Below, in pieces: positions 43,749 to 52,002 of a stretch of DNA of 64,000 nucleotides. The stretch spans positions 58,221 through 122,220 of the forward strand of contig JAEZUM010000005.1 of assembly GCA_023421075.1 (NCBI GenBank). Direction: 5' to 3'. This DNA comes from Bacillota bacterium. Lineage in GTDB: Bacteria > Bacillota > Clostridia > Lachnospirales > Lachnospiraceae. The notes beneath the pieces were generated by a model. That model saw only the letters and a list, made by a program, of their open reading frames with translations. It was not told where the DNA came from and did no database searches. How positions within the stretch are numbered: position 1 is the first letter of the stretch; each line of letters begins with the position of its first letter. Both the position numbers and the translations under genes were made by a program.

Positions 43749-44315
43749 ATGATAAATAACACTTCAAACAAAGTAAAAATAATGACAGTTGCCGCACTGC
43801 TTAGTGCTTTGGGCATCGCTATTCCTATGTTTGCTCCAAAGATAATTATCGAACCCGCATCATTTACATTAGCAAGTCATGTGGCTGTATTTATAGCTAT
43901 GTTTATCTCACCTGTGGTAGCAATCGCAGTCGCACTGATTTCCAGCCTGGGCTTCTTCATTGCAGGCTTTCCGCTGGTGGTCGTACTTCGTGCTTTAACC
44001 CATCTGATCTTTGCTACTCTGGGAGCTTTTATTCTTAAGAAAAACAATAACATTTTATTATCCCCTAAAACCAGCGTTCCTTTTGCAATCCTGATCTCCT
44101 TAGTTCATGCGATTGCCGAGGTCTCCATTGTCAGCCTGTATTACTTCGGTACCGGTGCTGCCATGAACCCCTATTACATCTTAGTTCTCGTTGGTGTCGG
44201 CACCTTCGTGCATAGCTTAGTGGATTTCTCCATCGCCGGTTTTGTTTGGGTCCCGCTTCAGCATGTACTTACGATACCTGCCAACGCCAAGGTTCGCAGA
44301 TCCAGTGCAGCATAA
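43749..44315 (+). CDS. niaX: NiaX-like niacin ECF transporter substrate-binding subunit
   Basis: The 188-residue protein has about six membrane helices and the ECF S-component layout. The blocks IEPASFTLASHVAVFIAMFI and LGFFIAGFPLVVVLRALTH match NiaX niacin transporters as I know them. It would bind nicotinate or nicotinamide and use a shared ECF energy module coded elsewhere. I start at 43749, five bases after GGAGG; an in-frame ATG at 43737 contains that site. A strong promoter with a candidate repressor site lies upstream and a complex hairpin terminator downstream. No NAD synthesis genes are in the window. Confidence 0.8.
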   Translation: MINNTSNKVKIMTVAALLSALGIAIPMFAPKIIIEPASFTLASHVAVFIAMFISPVVAIAVALISSLGFFIAGFPLVVVLRALTHLIFATLGAFILKKNNNILLSPKTSVPFAILISLVHAIAEVSIVSLYYFGTGAAMNPYYILVLVGVGTFVHSLVDFSIAGFVWVPLQHVLTIPANAKVRRSSAA

Positions 44316-44411
44316 CTTAAAACAATAAAATTATAGTTATACACTTTACGAATTATATCTTCTCATAGACAAGTTGTAACAGCGAAGCTGTTTCCTCGTC
44401 ATAATAAAAAG

Positions 44412-44486
44412 AAATCATATTAGTAACTTACCGGATGCACTGTGTTCAATCCTGCATCGTGGTGAAACTAATATGATTTTTTTATA
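44412..44486 (+). terminator. Composite hairpin terminator after niaX
   Basis: AAATCATATTAGT (44412-44424) pairs with ACTAATATGATTT (44467-44479) and encloses a second helix, GATGCA (44434-44439)/TGCATC (44453-44458). A T-run follows (TTTTTTTATAA). The two-level fold is larger than a usual terminator. Confidence 0.75.
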
Positions 44487-44540
44487 ATAAAATCGGTCTA
44501 GCCCCACCGGCTTATCCGGTTAATCCCTTCTCCATAACCA

Positions 44541-44556
44541 TTGTAAGTATTTACAA
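44541..44556 (+). promoter_or_regulatory. Upstream operator O1 of the uxaC regulator gene
   Basis: TTGTAA-GTAT-TTACAA is a perfect 6-4-6 inverted repeat and shares the core TGTAAGTATTTACA with the site at 44629. It lies 88 bases upstream of that site, centre to centre. Confidence 0.7.
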
Positions 44557-44594
44557 CTTTCTATCCTTTTTCTTCAATAATCGATTTCTTATTA

Positions 44595-44623
44595 TTGTAA
44601 TATACCCTTATTTAAGCTATAAT
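44595..44623 (+). promoter_or_regulatory. Promoter of the LacI regulator-uxaC operon
   Basis: TTGTAA (44595-44600) and TATAAT (44618-44623) are 17 bases apart and lie between the two operators. Confidence 0.7.
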
Positions 44624-44628
44624 AGTAA

Positions 44629-44644
44629 ATGTAAGTATTTACAT
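44629..44644 (+). promoter_or_regulatory. Downstream operator O2 of the uxaC regulator gene
   Basis: ATGTAA-GTAT-TTACAT is a perfect 6-4-6 inverted repeat directly after the -10 box. With O1 it could hold a repression loop around the promoter. Confidence 0.75.
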
Positions 44645-44670
44645 AGTCTGATCGATTAAGAGGTTCCAAC

Positions 44671-45681
44671 ATGAATATTTATGATATTTCCAAGCAAGCA
44701 GGCGTCTCCATTGCAACTGTTTCCAGAGTAATCAATGGCAATTCCAATGTCAGTGATAAAACCAAACAAAAAGTTCTTACTGTCATGGAAGAGTGCGGTT
44801 ATACTCCCAATGCCTTTGCCAGAGGCTTAGGTCTTAATTCAATGAAGACGGTCGGTATTTTGTGTGCGGATTCCTCCGACCCAATCATTGCGAAGGCAAT
44901 TTTTTATATTGAGCAGAATCTGCGGGGTAATCAATATGATGCTCTCCTATGCTGTACCGGTTATCAACCGGAGGAGAAGGAGAAGTATATGAATCTACTC
45001 TTAATGAAGCGGGTGGATGCGATTTTTCTCGTCGGTTCCAACTTTGTTGAAGCGGATGATAACGGAAACCAATACATCCGAAAAGCAGCCAAAGAGGTAC
45101 CCATCATGATTATCAACGGTGCCTTAGTCGGAGAAAATATCTATAACACTCTTTCCGATGATTATCAAGCCATCTTTGATGCGGTGAGCAAACTGAGAAG
45201 CTATGGCCTTTCCCATATTCATTATCTATATAATGCCAACTCTTACAGCGGACTTAAGAAGCTATCAGGATATACCGCAGCAATGGACTCTGATCCTAGT
45301 TTTAGTTCAAATAAGGAAGCCTACATAAACTTCTTTAACGGGAGTCTTTCGGATACCAGGGAATACCTTAGCGCTCTCTACAAGAAGGGGCTTCGTTTTG
45401 ATGCCGTAATTACTTCTGATGACGATCTTGCCATTTGTGTTCTAAAATTTGCGAAAGCAACTCAAATATCGGTACCGGAACAGCTTTCCATCATCGGGTA
45501 TAATAATTCGATCATCGCCGAATACAGCGATCCGGAACTAACCTCCATCGATAATAAGCTGGAGACCGTATGTCGTACCGGTGTTCAGACTCTGATGTCG
45601 GTATTGAAAGGTCAGTCAATGCCACAAACCGCTATTTTTTCCTGTGAAATCATTCAACGGGGTACGACTCGTTTTGATTAA
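44671..45681 (+). CDS. LacI-family regulator of uronate use
   Basis: The 336-residue protein has the LacI helix-turn-helix at its N-terminus (IYDISKQAGVSIATVSRVIN, about residues 3-22) and a sugar-binding sensor domain (about 58-330, with PEQLSIIGYNNSIIAEYSDP). It lies 33 bases before uxaC, and two matching palindromes flank its own promoter, so it probably represses itself and uxaC. The effector is likely a uronate or its breakdown product, by context. GAGG lies before the ATG. KdgR and UxuR relatives of this family have such roles in Firmicutes. Confidence 0.88.
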   Translation: MNIYDISKQAGVSIATVSRVINGNSNVSDKTKQKVLTVMEECGYTPNAFARGLGLNSMKTVGILCADSSDPIIAKAIFYIEQNLRGNQYDALLCCTGYQPEEKEKYMNLLLMKRVDAIFLVGSNFVEADDNGNQYIRKAAKEVPIMIINGALVGENIYNTLSDDYQAIFDAVSKLRSYGLSHIHYLYNANSYSGLKKLSGYTAAMDSDPSFSSNKEAYINFFNGSLSDTREYLSALYKKGLRFDAVITSDDDLAICVLKFAKATQISVPEQLSIIGYNNSIIAEYSDPELTSIDNKLETVCRTGVQTLMSVLKGQSMPQTAIFSCEIIQRGTTRFD

Positions 45682-45714
45682 TACTATAGAATTTAAGAAA
45701 AGAGGAATTTTACA

Positions 45715-47115
45715 ATGAAGGCTTTCTTAGACGAGAATTTTCTTTTATCTTCCGATACGGCAGTAACACTGTATCACAAGTACGCCGGTAATTTGCCCAT
45801 CATCGATTACCATTGCCACATTAATCCACGGGAAATTGCGGAAGATCGTCACTTCGAGAATATCACACAGGTATGGCTGGGTGGTGATCATTATAAGTGG
45901 CGGCTGATGCGCGCTAATGGTGTTGAGGAACAATATATTACGGGTAACGCCTCGGATAGAGATAAATTTGAAAAATGGGCAGAGACTCTTTCCAAATGCA
46001 TCGGTAATCCTCTTTATCACTGGAGTCACCTGGAGCTTCAGCGTTATTTTGGTTATCATGGCGCATTGAGCAAAAAAACCTCTTCTGAGGTTTGGGAACT
46101 CTGTAACAGGAAACTGTCGGAACCCTCCATGAGTGCGCGCAGCCTGATTAAGATGTCAAACGTCACTCATATCTGCACTACCGATGATCCGATTGACAGC
46201 CTGGAATGGCATGAAATAATTGCAAAGGACTCCGCCTTTGATGTGACCGTACTTCCGACCTGGAGACCGGATAAGGCAATGAATCTTGACAAGGAGGATT
46301 ATCTCGCTTATCTTGCTATGTTAAGTAATGCCTCAGGTGTTACAATTAACAGCTTTCAATCCTTACTGGCAGCATTAAGAAAACGTCAGGAACATTTTCA
46401 TCTGCATGGATGCAAAATCTCCGATCACGGTTTGGATTACATGATGTATGTACCGTCAACCGATCAGGAGGTAGAGGAAATTTTCCAAAAACGTTACACC
46501 GGGCTTCCCTTAACCCAACTGGAGCAGCTGCAGTTTAAGACTGCCTTTATGGTTGAAATGGGAAAATCCTATCACGAATTAGGATGGGTCATGCAGTTAC
46601 ACTACGGTTGCAAACGTAACAACAACACCCTGGCCTTTCAGAAGCTAGGTGCAGACACCGGATTTGACTGCATCAATAACAACACTCCCTCAGATCAATT
46701 GACGGATTACCTGAATGCCCTTAGTACTCTGAAGCATTTACCCAAGACCATCCTCTATAGCCTCAACCCCAACGATAATGCTGCCATTGATACAATCATC
46801 GGCTGTTTCCAGGATAGTTCGGCCATTGAAAAAATCCAACATGGTAGTGCCTGGTGGTTTAACGATCATAAATCCGGTATGACAGAGCAATTAACCTCTC
46901 TCGCAAATATTGGCTTCCTGACCGGTTTTGTAGGTATGCTTACCGATTCCAGAAGCTTTCTCTCCTACCCGAGACATGAATACTTCCGCCGTATCCTTTG
47001 CAACCTGATAGGCTCTTGGGTTGAGAACGGTGAATATCCGGAGGACTATGAGCTCTTAGGTGAGATAATTGAGAGGATTTCTTATTATAATGCGAAGCAT
47101 TATTTTAAGTTCTAA
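45715..47115 (+). CDS. uxaC: Uronate (glucuronate/galacturonate) isomerase
   Basis: The 466-residue enzyme is of the UxaC family of the amidohydrolase superfamily and interconverts D-glucuronate with fructuronate and galacturonate with tagaturonate (EC 5.3.1.12). IIDYHCHINPREIAEDR holds the H-x-H metal motif; WLGGDHYKWRLMRANGVEE, HWSHLELQRYFGYHG and LGWVMQLHYGCKRNNN are family blocks. AGAGGAA precedes the ATG. It is the second gene of the LacI-controlled operon. The next steps (uxaB/uxuB, uxuA/uxaA, kdg genes) are not in this window. Confidence 0.95.
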   Translation: MKAFLDENFLLSSDTAVTLYHKYAGNLPIIDYHCHINPREIAEDRHFENITQVWLGGDHYKWRLMRANGVEEQYITGNASDRDKFEKWAETLSKCIGNPLYHWSHLELQRYFGYHGALSKKTSSEVWELCNRKLSEPSMSARSLIKMSNVTHICTTDDPIDSLEWHEIIAKDSAFDVTVLPTWRPDKAMNLDKEDYLAYLAMLSNASGVTINSFQSLLAALRKRQEHFHLHGCKISDHGLDYMMYVPSTDQEVEEIFQKRYTGLPLTQLEQLQFKTAFMVEMGKSYHELGWVMQLHYGCKRNNNTLAFQKLGADTGFDCINNNTPSDQLTDYLNALSTLKHLPKTILYSLNPNDNAAIDTIIGCFQDSSAIEKIQHGSAWWFNDHKSGMTEQLTSLANIGFLTGFVGMLTDSRSFLSYPRHEYFRRILCNLIGSWVENGEYPEDYELLGEIIERISYYNAKHYFKF

Positions 47116-47140
47116 TGTTGGAGTATGCCATGAATCAAAG

Positions 47141-47175
47141 CGGCAGGAAATCCGATTACAACGGATATCCTGCCG
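47141..47175. terminator. Bidirectional terminator between uxaC and the HD-GYP gene
   Basis: CGGCAGGAAATCCG (47141-47154) pairs with CGGATATCCTGCCG (47162-47175) with one mismatch. The two genes converge here. Confidence 0.75.
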
Positions 47176-47207
47176 TTATGTCTATTTGCTTCACCGCTCC
47201 AATCCTA

Positions 47208-48305
47208 TCATTCGATCGGGTAGGTAGCCGGATTATTGCTCCAGCTCATCTCAAGCTCTGATTCAACTATTGTGACCGATAACGATTGTAAGAGATTAAC
47301 CTCATATGGGGTAATTTCTCTTCCCCATTCATCGGAAACCACTCTGATGATGGGACGTAACGGGAAATTATTATTCTGTTCTTTCACGATACCGATGGTA
47401 TGGTCAGACAACCGTACCATGGACCCATTCGGATAGATAGCAATCTGTTTAATCAGTACGGAGACCAGTTTCAAATCGAATTGTGTCTCTGCATGCTCTA
47501 CCAGATAATTTACTGCCTGATTGGAGCTCCATTTTTTACGATAACAACGGTCCGATACCAAAGCATCGTATACATCCGCTATTGCAACTATTCTAGTAAA
47601 CTCATGCAGCTCAGATGCCGGGGTTCCGGTCGGATAGCCTTTACCATCCATTCGCTCATGATGATACAGTGAGATAATTCTTGATAGCTCAGTGAGATTG
47701 ACGCATTTCTTCAAGGCTTCGTATCCCAGCACAGTATGCTGCTTTACATGCTCAAATTCTTCTTCATCAAGCTTTCCTACCTTATTCACAATCTTATTGT
47801 CCAGAAGAATTTTTCCCATATCGTGAAGCAACGCTCCGGCGCCAAGCTTCTCCAGCATTGATCTGCTATAGCCCAATTTATTTGCGATAATCAACGAATA
47901 TACCGTTGTACTCACGGAATGGGTAAAGGTATATTCATCGGATGCACCGATATCAGTAAGGCTGATTAAAATTTCCGGATTCGATAAGATTTCATCAATA
48001 ATACTATTTACCGCAACTGACATGTCCTGAATATCGATTACTGTCTTATTTGCGAAATCCTCCATCGTCTGTCGCAGAATCTGTTTGCACATCTGCCTTG
48101 TCTCCTCGGATATCGCATCCGGTATCTCTATACCATAACTTTTAGAATCCTCGATATAAATATAATCGATGCCCAATCGTTTCAGACTGTTTGTATATCT
48201 CTCAAGATCACCGGTACCTTCCTTTAATACCAAACAATCTCTATAATAAATCGATTTTGCTAACACCATCTCAGGCTTTAACATTGATAATGAAACTAAC
48301 CGCAT
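47208..48305 (-). CDS. HD-GYP domain cyclic-di-GMP phosphodiesterase
   Basis: The 365-residue cytosolic protein has an N-terminal region of about 110 residues (MRLVSLSMLKPEMVLAKSIY, typical of firmicute HD-GYP proteins) and an HD-GYP domain (about 115-290) with H161-D162 in LLHDMGKILLD and HHERMDGKGYP (215-225), so the metal and GYP motifs are intact. It would degrade c-di-GMP to GMP or pGpG. The C-terminal 70 residues form a small extra domain (PIIRVVSDEWGREITPYEV). AGGAG precedes the ATG. Confidence 0.93.
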   Translation of the reverse strand: MRLVSLSMLKPEMVLAKSIYYRDCLVLKEGTGDLERYTNSLKRLGIDYIYIEDSKSYGIEIPDAISEETRQMCKQILRQTMEDFANKTVIDIQDMSVAVNSIIDEILSNPEILISLTDIGASDEYTFTHSVSTTVYSLIIANKLGYSRSMLEKLGAGALLHDMGKILLDNKIVNKVGKLDEEEFEHVKQHTVLGYEALKKCVNLTELSRIISLYHHERMDGKGYPTGTPASELHEFTRIVAIADVYDALVSDRCYRKKWSSNQAVNYLVEHAETQFDLKLVSVLIKQIAIYPNGSMVRLSDHTIGIVKEQNNNFPLRPIIRVVSDEWGREITPYEVNLLQSLSVTIVESELEMSWSNNPATYPIE

Positions 48306-48547
48306 TCAATATCTCCTTCATAAACACATAGAAAGGTGACCGCTTAGCAGACCACCTTATGAATTCATTTATCATTTAATTTATAGTAACAACTCAACAA
48401 ACAAGATGTAGGAGTCAATTATTTCTCTTATTCGATATTTAATTTCATCATACTTTATTGTCTATAATGTGTCAAGAAGCAGCCTCAGCATTTCTTAAAA
48501 AAATTGTATCAAGACGAGCTCTACTTCCGTAGATCCATCCGATATTT

Positions 48548-48721
48548 TTAGATTTCCTTCTCCTTAATGTATTGCATCAAAACATCCACCTGAGGTATTA
48601 CCAAAGCTACAACAATATCTGCCGCATTATAATAGATCGCCATTCTTCCTCTTGCAGTATCATGCAAGGAAGCGTAAGGGGATGTAACCTTTGACACATC
48701 TCCAAATTTTTCATTGGTATT
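48548..48721 (-). pseudogene. C-terminal remnant of a GH130 mannoside phosphorylase gene
   Basis: A 57-residue stop-to-stop frame on the minus strand reads GDVSKV, then ARGRMAIYYNAADIVVAL and a final QVDVLMQYIKEKEI. This parallels the C-termini of both GH130 genes in the window ([39 protein letters not shown]). A TAA lies directly upstream of the frame, no start codon with a ribosome site is present, and the remaining 280 residues are gone. It is a decayed copy in the gap between the HD-GYP gene and the DUF2752 gene. The rest of 48306-48776 shows nothing else. Confidence 0.75.
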
Positions 48722-48779
48722 TTATCTACAATATGATAAAGTGTTCCTATAAAGTGACATTATGAAGAGGAAATAAGTG

Positions 48780-49244
48780 ATGATCAAAGAAAAACATTCT
48801 TTATTCAAATATATTCGCAGTAATAATCAACCGGACCACCCTCTGTCGATCCTTAAGGATCGATTACTCTTGATGTTCTATTTGGCTGGTATCTATGTTC
48901 TTTTCACCCTGCTTCATATCGGCTGCCCCATAAGATTCGCAACCGGTATTTCTTGTCCCGGGTGCGGTATGACAAGAGCCTACTACTCCCTTCTGCATCT
49001 GGATTTTGGACTGGCTCTGCATTACCACCCTCTGTTTATGCTGGTGCCTCTCATGGTGGTACTCTATTTATTTGATTATTCGATTAATCCGAGGCTTTTA
49101 AGGATATTATGGGTTTTTATCATAATCTCCTTTCTTACAACCTACTTAATTCGACTTTTTATCTTACAAAGTAATGTGGTAACGATTGACATCTCCTCCG
49201 GTATAATGATAAAATTATATCAATTTATAATTGGTGGGAGGTAA
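48780..49244 (+). CDS. DUF2752 membrane protein
   Basis: The 154-residue protein has three or four membrane helices and the DUF2752 signature GISCPGCGMTRAYYSLLHLD (about 62-81), in which two cysteines flank PG. A YHPLFMLVP segment follows. Function is unknown for the family. AGAGG is nine bases from the ATG at 48780; a GTG at 48777 could also be used. It lies three bases before the DUF4234 gene, so the two are co-transcribed, a pairing seen in other Firmicutes. Confidence 0.87.
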   Translation: MIKEKHSLFKYIRSNNQPDHPLSILKDRLLLMFYLAGIYVLFTLLHIGCPIRFATGISCPGCGMTRAYYSLLHLDFGLALHYHPLFMLVPLMVVLYLFDYSINPRLLRILWVFIIISFLTTYLIRLFILQSNVVTIDISSGIMIKLYQFIIGGR

Positions 49245-49247
49245 CAT

Positions 49248-49664
49248 ATGATTAAACATCGAGACTTCATCGTAATGATTCTGCTTTCTATCATTACCTG
49301 CGGCATCTATGGAATTATTTTTTGGTACAGCTACAGTGATGACATGAACAAGGTTTGCTACGGTGACGGTAAGGAGACAAAGAATTACCTGATTGTTATT
49401 CTATTAAGCATTATCACCTGTGGTATTTATTACTGGATCTGGAATTACAATTTGGGTAATCGGCTTAGCGAAAATGCACCGCGGTATGGTCTTCGTTTTA
49501 ATGAAGACGGAACCACAATCCTACTATGGATGCTTCTTGGTAGCCTGTTATGCGGACTTGGAAGCTTGTATGCACAGTATCTGCTTGTAAAGAACATGAA
49601 TTCCCTCGCAGATTCCTATAATAACAGCTTTTATAACGGACAAAACCAAAACGGACAATTCTAG
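49248..49664 (+). CDS. DUF4234 membrane protein
   Basis: The 138-residue protein contains two copies of the motif ILLSIITCGIY followed by aromatic residues (about residues 11-25 and 51-65), the repeat that defines DUF4234, then a third hydrophobic helix and an Asn/Gln-rich tail. It is a multi-span membrane protein without known activity. GGGAGG precedes the ATG. It is transcribed with the DUF2752 gene. Confidence 0.87.
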   Translation: MIKHRDFIVMILLSIITCGIYGIIFWYSYSDDMNKVCYGDGKETKNYLIVILLSIITCGIYYWIWNYNLGNRLSENAPRYGLRFNEDGTTILLWMLLGSLLCGLGSLYAQYLLVKNMNSLADSYNNSFYNGQNQNGQF

Positions 49665-49870
49665 AACTACCACTTTTCATGACCTAGTTGCCGGATATAT
49701 GGGCTTTCCTTCCTGGATTGCCTATACATCCGGCTTTCTTGATATTGTATCCTTATTCACTCCATATCTTGTACAAAAATTATTGTAATTTTTATATATT
49801 TTTCCCATAGGAATATGTATTATAATGGAATCAAAGCTGTAACAAATTACATAGAAAGCCAGGTAAACAC

Positions 49871-50827
49871 ATGGAGATAAATCAAATCCAATCGCAAGCT
49901 GAGAATATTAAGAAGAATATCTCTAAAGTTATAGTAGGAAAATCAGAAGTGGTCGATCTCATTCTAACGGCTCTCTTATGTGGCGGGCATATCCTATTAG
50001 AGGATGTTCCGGGCACAGGTAAGACCCTGATGGCTAAATCTCTGGCCCGCTCTATTGATGCAGGCTTTAAGCGGATTCAATTTACCCCCGACTTACTCCC
50101 CTCTGATATCACCGGATTAAATTATTACAATCAAAAAAAGGGTGAGTTCACGTTTCATAGCGGTCCGGTATTTACCAACATTCTTCTGGCCGATGAGATT
50201 AATCGTGCAACCCCAAGAACCCAGTCAAGTCTTCTGGAATGTATGGAGGAACGGCAAATTACCATCGACGGAGAGACACATTTACTGTCGCAGCCCTTTC
50301 TTGTAATCGCTACCCAGAACCCCGTAGAGACTTCGGGAACCTTTCCTCTGCCGGAAGCACAGTTGGATCGTTTTCTGATGCAGCTGAAGCTCGGGTTTCC
50401 CACAGACAGTGAAGAGATGATCATATTAAATCGCTTCATTGAGGACAGTCCCTTGGAACATCTTATACCGGTGTGTTCCGGGGAAGAGCTCCTAACAATG
50501 CAGGCAGCTGTGAAATCTGTATTTGTTCATCCCTCCATTATGGAATATATGATTGCGATTGTTAACAAAACAAGGAGTAATGATCACATCGCTCTTGGTG
50601 TGAGCCCTCGTGGAAGCCTGGCACTCCTTCGTTCTTCACAAGCCTTTGCAGCAATTACGGGGAATCATTATGTCACGCCTGAAATCGTGAAATATTTGGC
50701 TCCCTTTGTCCTGACCCATCGCCTAATTCTACGATCCAGCTTCCACAAAGCCTCTTCGGCTCAGGAATTAATGAAGAAGGTATTGGATGAGACCCCGGTA
50801 CCCACCGAGGATTTTACCAGGCGATGA
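49871..50827 (+). CDS. MoxR-type AAA ATPase
   Basis: The 318-residue ATPase has Walker A EDVPGTGKT (44-52), Walker B ILLADEINRATPRTQSSLLE and the sensor region LVIATQNPVE typical of MoxR proteins, and a C-terminal lid domain. MoxR ATPases act as chaperones that mature protein complexes and are usually encoded with DUF58 and membrane proteins, as here. The start follows a GAAAGCCAGG stretch. It is the first gene of a three-gene set. Confidence 0.93.
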   Translation: MEINQIQSQAENIKKNISKVIVGKSEVVDLILTALLCGGHILLEDVPGTGKTLMAKSLARSIDAGFKRIQFTPDLLPSDITGLNYYNQKKGEFTFHSGPVFTNILLADEINRATPRTQSSLLECMEERQITIDGETHLLSQPFLVIATQNPVETSGTFPLPEAQLDRFLMQLKLGFPTDSEEMIILNRFIEDSPLEHLIPVCSGEELLTMQAAVKSVFVHPSIMEYMIAIVNKTRSNDHIALGVSPRGSLALLRSSQAFAAITGNHYVTPEIVKYLAPFVLTHRLILRSSFHKASSAQELMKKVLDETPVPTEDFTRR

Positions 50828-50851
50828 GTTAATTGGGGGAGGTTATGGGTA

Positions 50852-51967
50852 GTGAAAATTGTAGCCGCATTAATCGGTGCAATGCTTCTCTATGAAATTC
50901 AGAGAATATTGTATAGCCGCTTTTGGAACAAAAACTTAACCGTGGAGCTTAAACTGTCCGATGACAACGCGGTTGAGGGGGATCAATTGTCTCTGATTGA
51001 AATGATTACCAATCAGAAGCTCCTTCCGATTCCGGTGTTAAAAATTAAATATATGACCTCGAAACATCTGATTTTCTTAGATACGAGGCTGAGTGAAGCG
51101 ACAGACCATACCTATCGTAACGATCTGTTTTCCCTTATGATGTATCAGAAGTTGACACGAAGCATTCCATTTCTCTGTACAAAACGAGGATATTACACCA
51201 TTGATAAAATAATTCTTGTATGCAATGATATCCTTCTTGAATCAGAGCTGGTCTGCGAAACCGAGGCAAAGGTTCCTCTTTATGTATATCCCAAGCCGAT
51301 TGAGTTTGACCGACTTCAAGTTCCCTTTCAGAAAATGATTGGCACTATTCTTACCAAGCGTCTTCTTTATGAGGATCCCTTTGAATTTAAAAGCATCCGG
51401 GAATACCAGACCTATGATACGATGAAGATCATCAATTGGAAGGCTTCTGCCAAAACCGGCCTGTTAATGGTCAATATGCACGACCATATAGCCTCACAGC
51501 AAATAAAAATTTTATTAAACCTGGAATCGGATACTCTTAGAAGGTATGATGATTTAACAGAGGAAGGCATCCGCCTTGCCGCAACTCTGGCAACCTATTT
51601 CATCGGACAGGGAATCCCCACCGCTCTATATACCAATGGTCTTGATGTCATCAGCCGGGAGATTCTGAATGCTCCTGCAGGCTCCGGAAATAACCATATA
51701 CGTACCATTAATGAGACCCTGGCACGAATTGATGACATTCTGAAACCACCTTCTTTCGTCCTCGCTCTCTCAGAAGAGCTGGAATGCATGAATACCAATG
51801 ATTATATCCTGTTAATCTCCACCTATCAAAGAAAAGATCTACAGGATAAATTAAACCGGCTCGCTCATAGAAGCATTGATTTCACTTGGATTATACCCCT
51901 GAACAAGGAGATAACGATAACGGCCGGGGATGAGCTTTTGAACCATATAATACCTTGGCAAATTTAA
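50852..51967 (+). CDS. DUF58 domain protein (GTG start)
   Basis: The 371-residue protein has a hydrophobic N-terminus (KIVAALIGAMLLYEI), a beta-rich region and a DUF58/vWA-like core containing DPFEFKSIREYQTYDTMKII followed by NWKASAKTG (about 170-200). This is the usual partner of MoxR ATPases. The start is a GTG nine bases after GGGGGAGG; an overlapping ATG at 50844 is in another frame. It overlaps the following frame's upstream region, and the three genes are surely one operon. The substrate complex is unknown. Confidence 0.88.
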   Translation: MKIVAALIGAMLLYEIQRILYSRFWNKNLTVELKLSDDNAVEGDQLSLIEMITNQKLLPIPVLKIKYMTSKHLIFLDTRLSEATDHTYRNDLFSLMMYQKLTRSIPFLCTKRGYYTIDKIILVCNDILLESELVCETEAKVPLYVYPKPIEFDRLQVPFQKMIGTILTKRLLYEDPFEFKSIREYQTYDTMKIINWKASAKTGLLMVNMHDHIASQQIKILLNLESDTLRRYDDLTEEGIRLAATLATYFIGQGIPTALYTNGLDVISREILNAPAGSGNNHIRTINETLARIDDILKPPSFVLALSEELECMNTNDYILLISTYQRKDLQDKLNRLAHRSIDFTWIIPLNKEITITAGDELLNHIIPWQI

Positions 51968-52002
51968 ACCAAATGACAATATTCGATGAAGGGAAGATAG
52001 CC

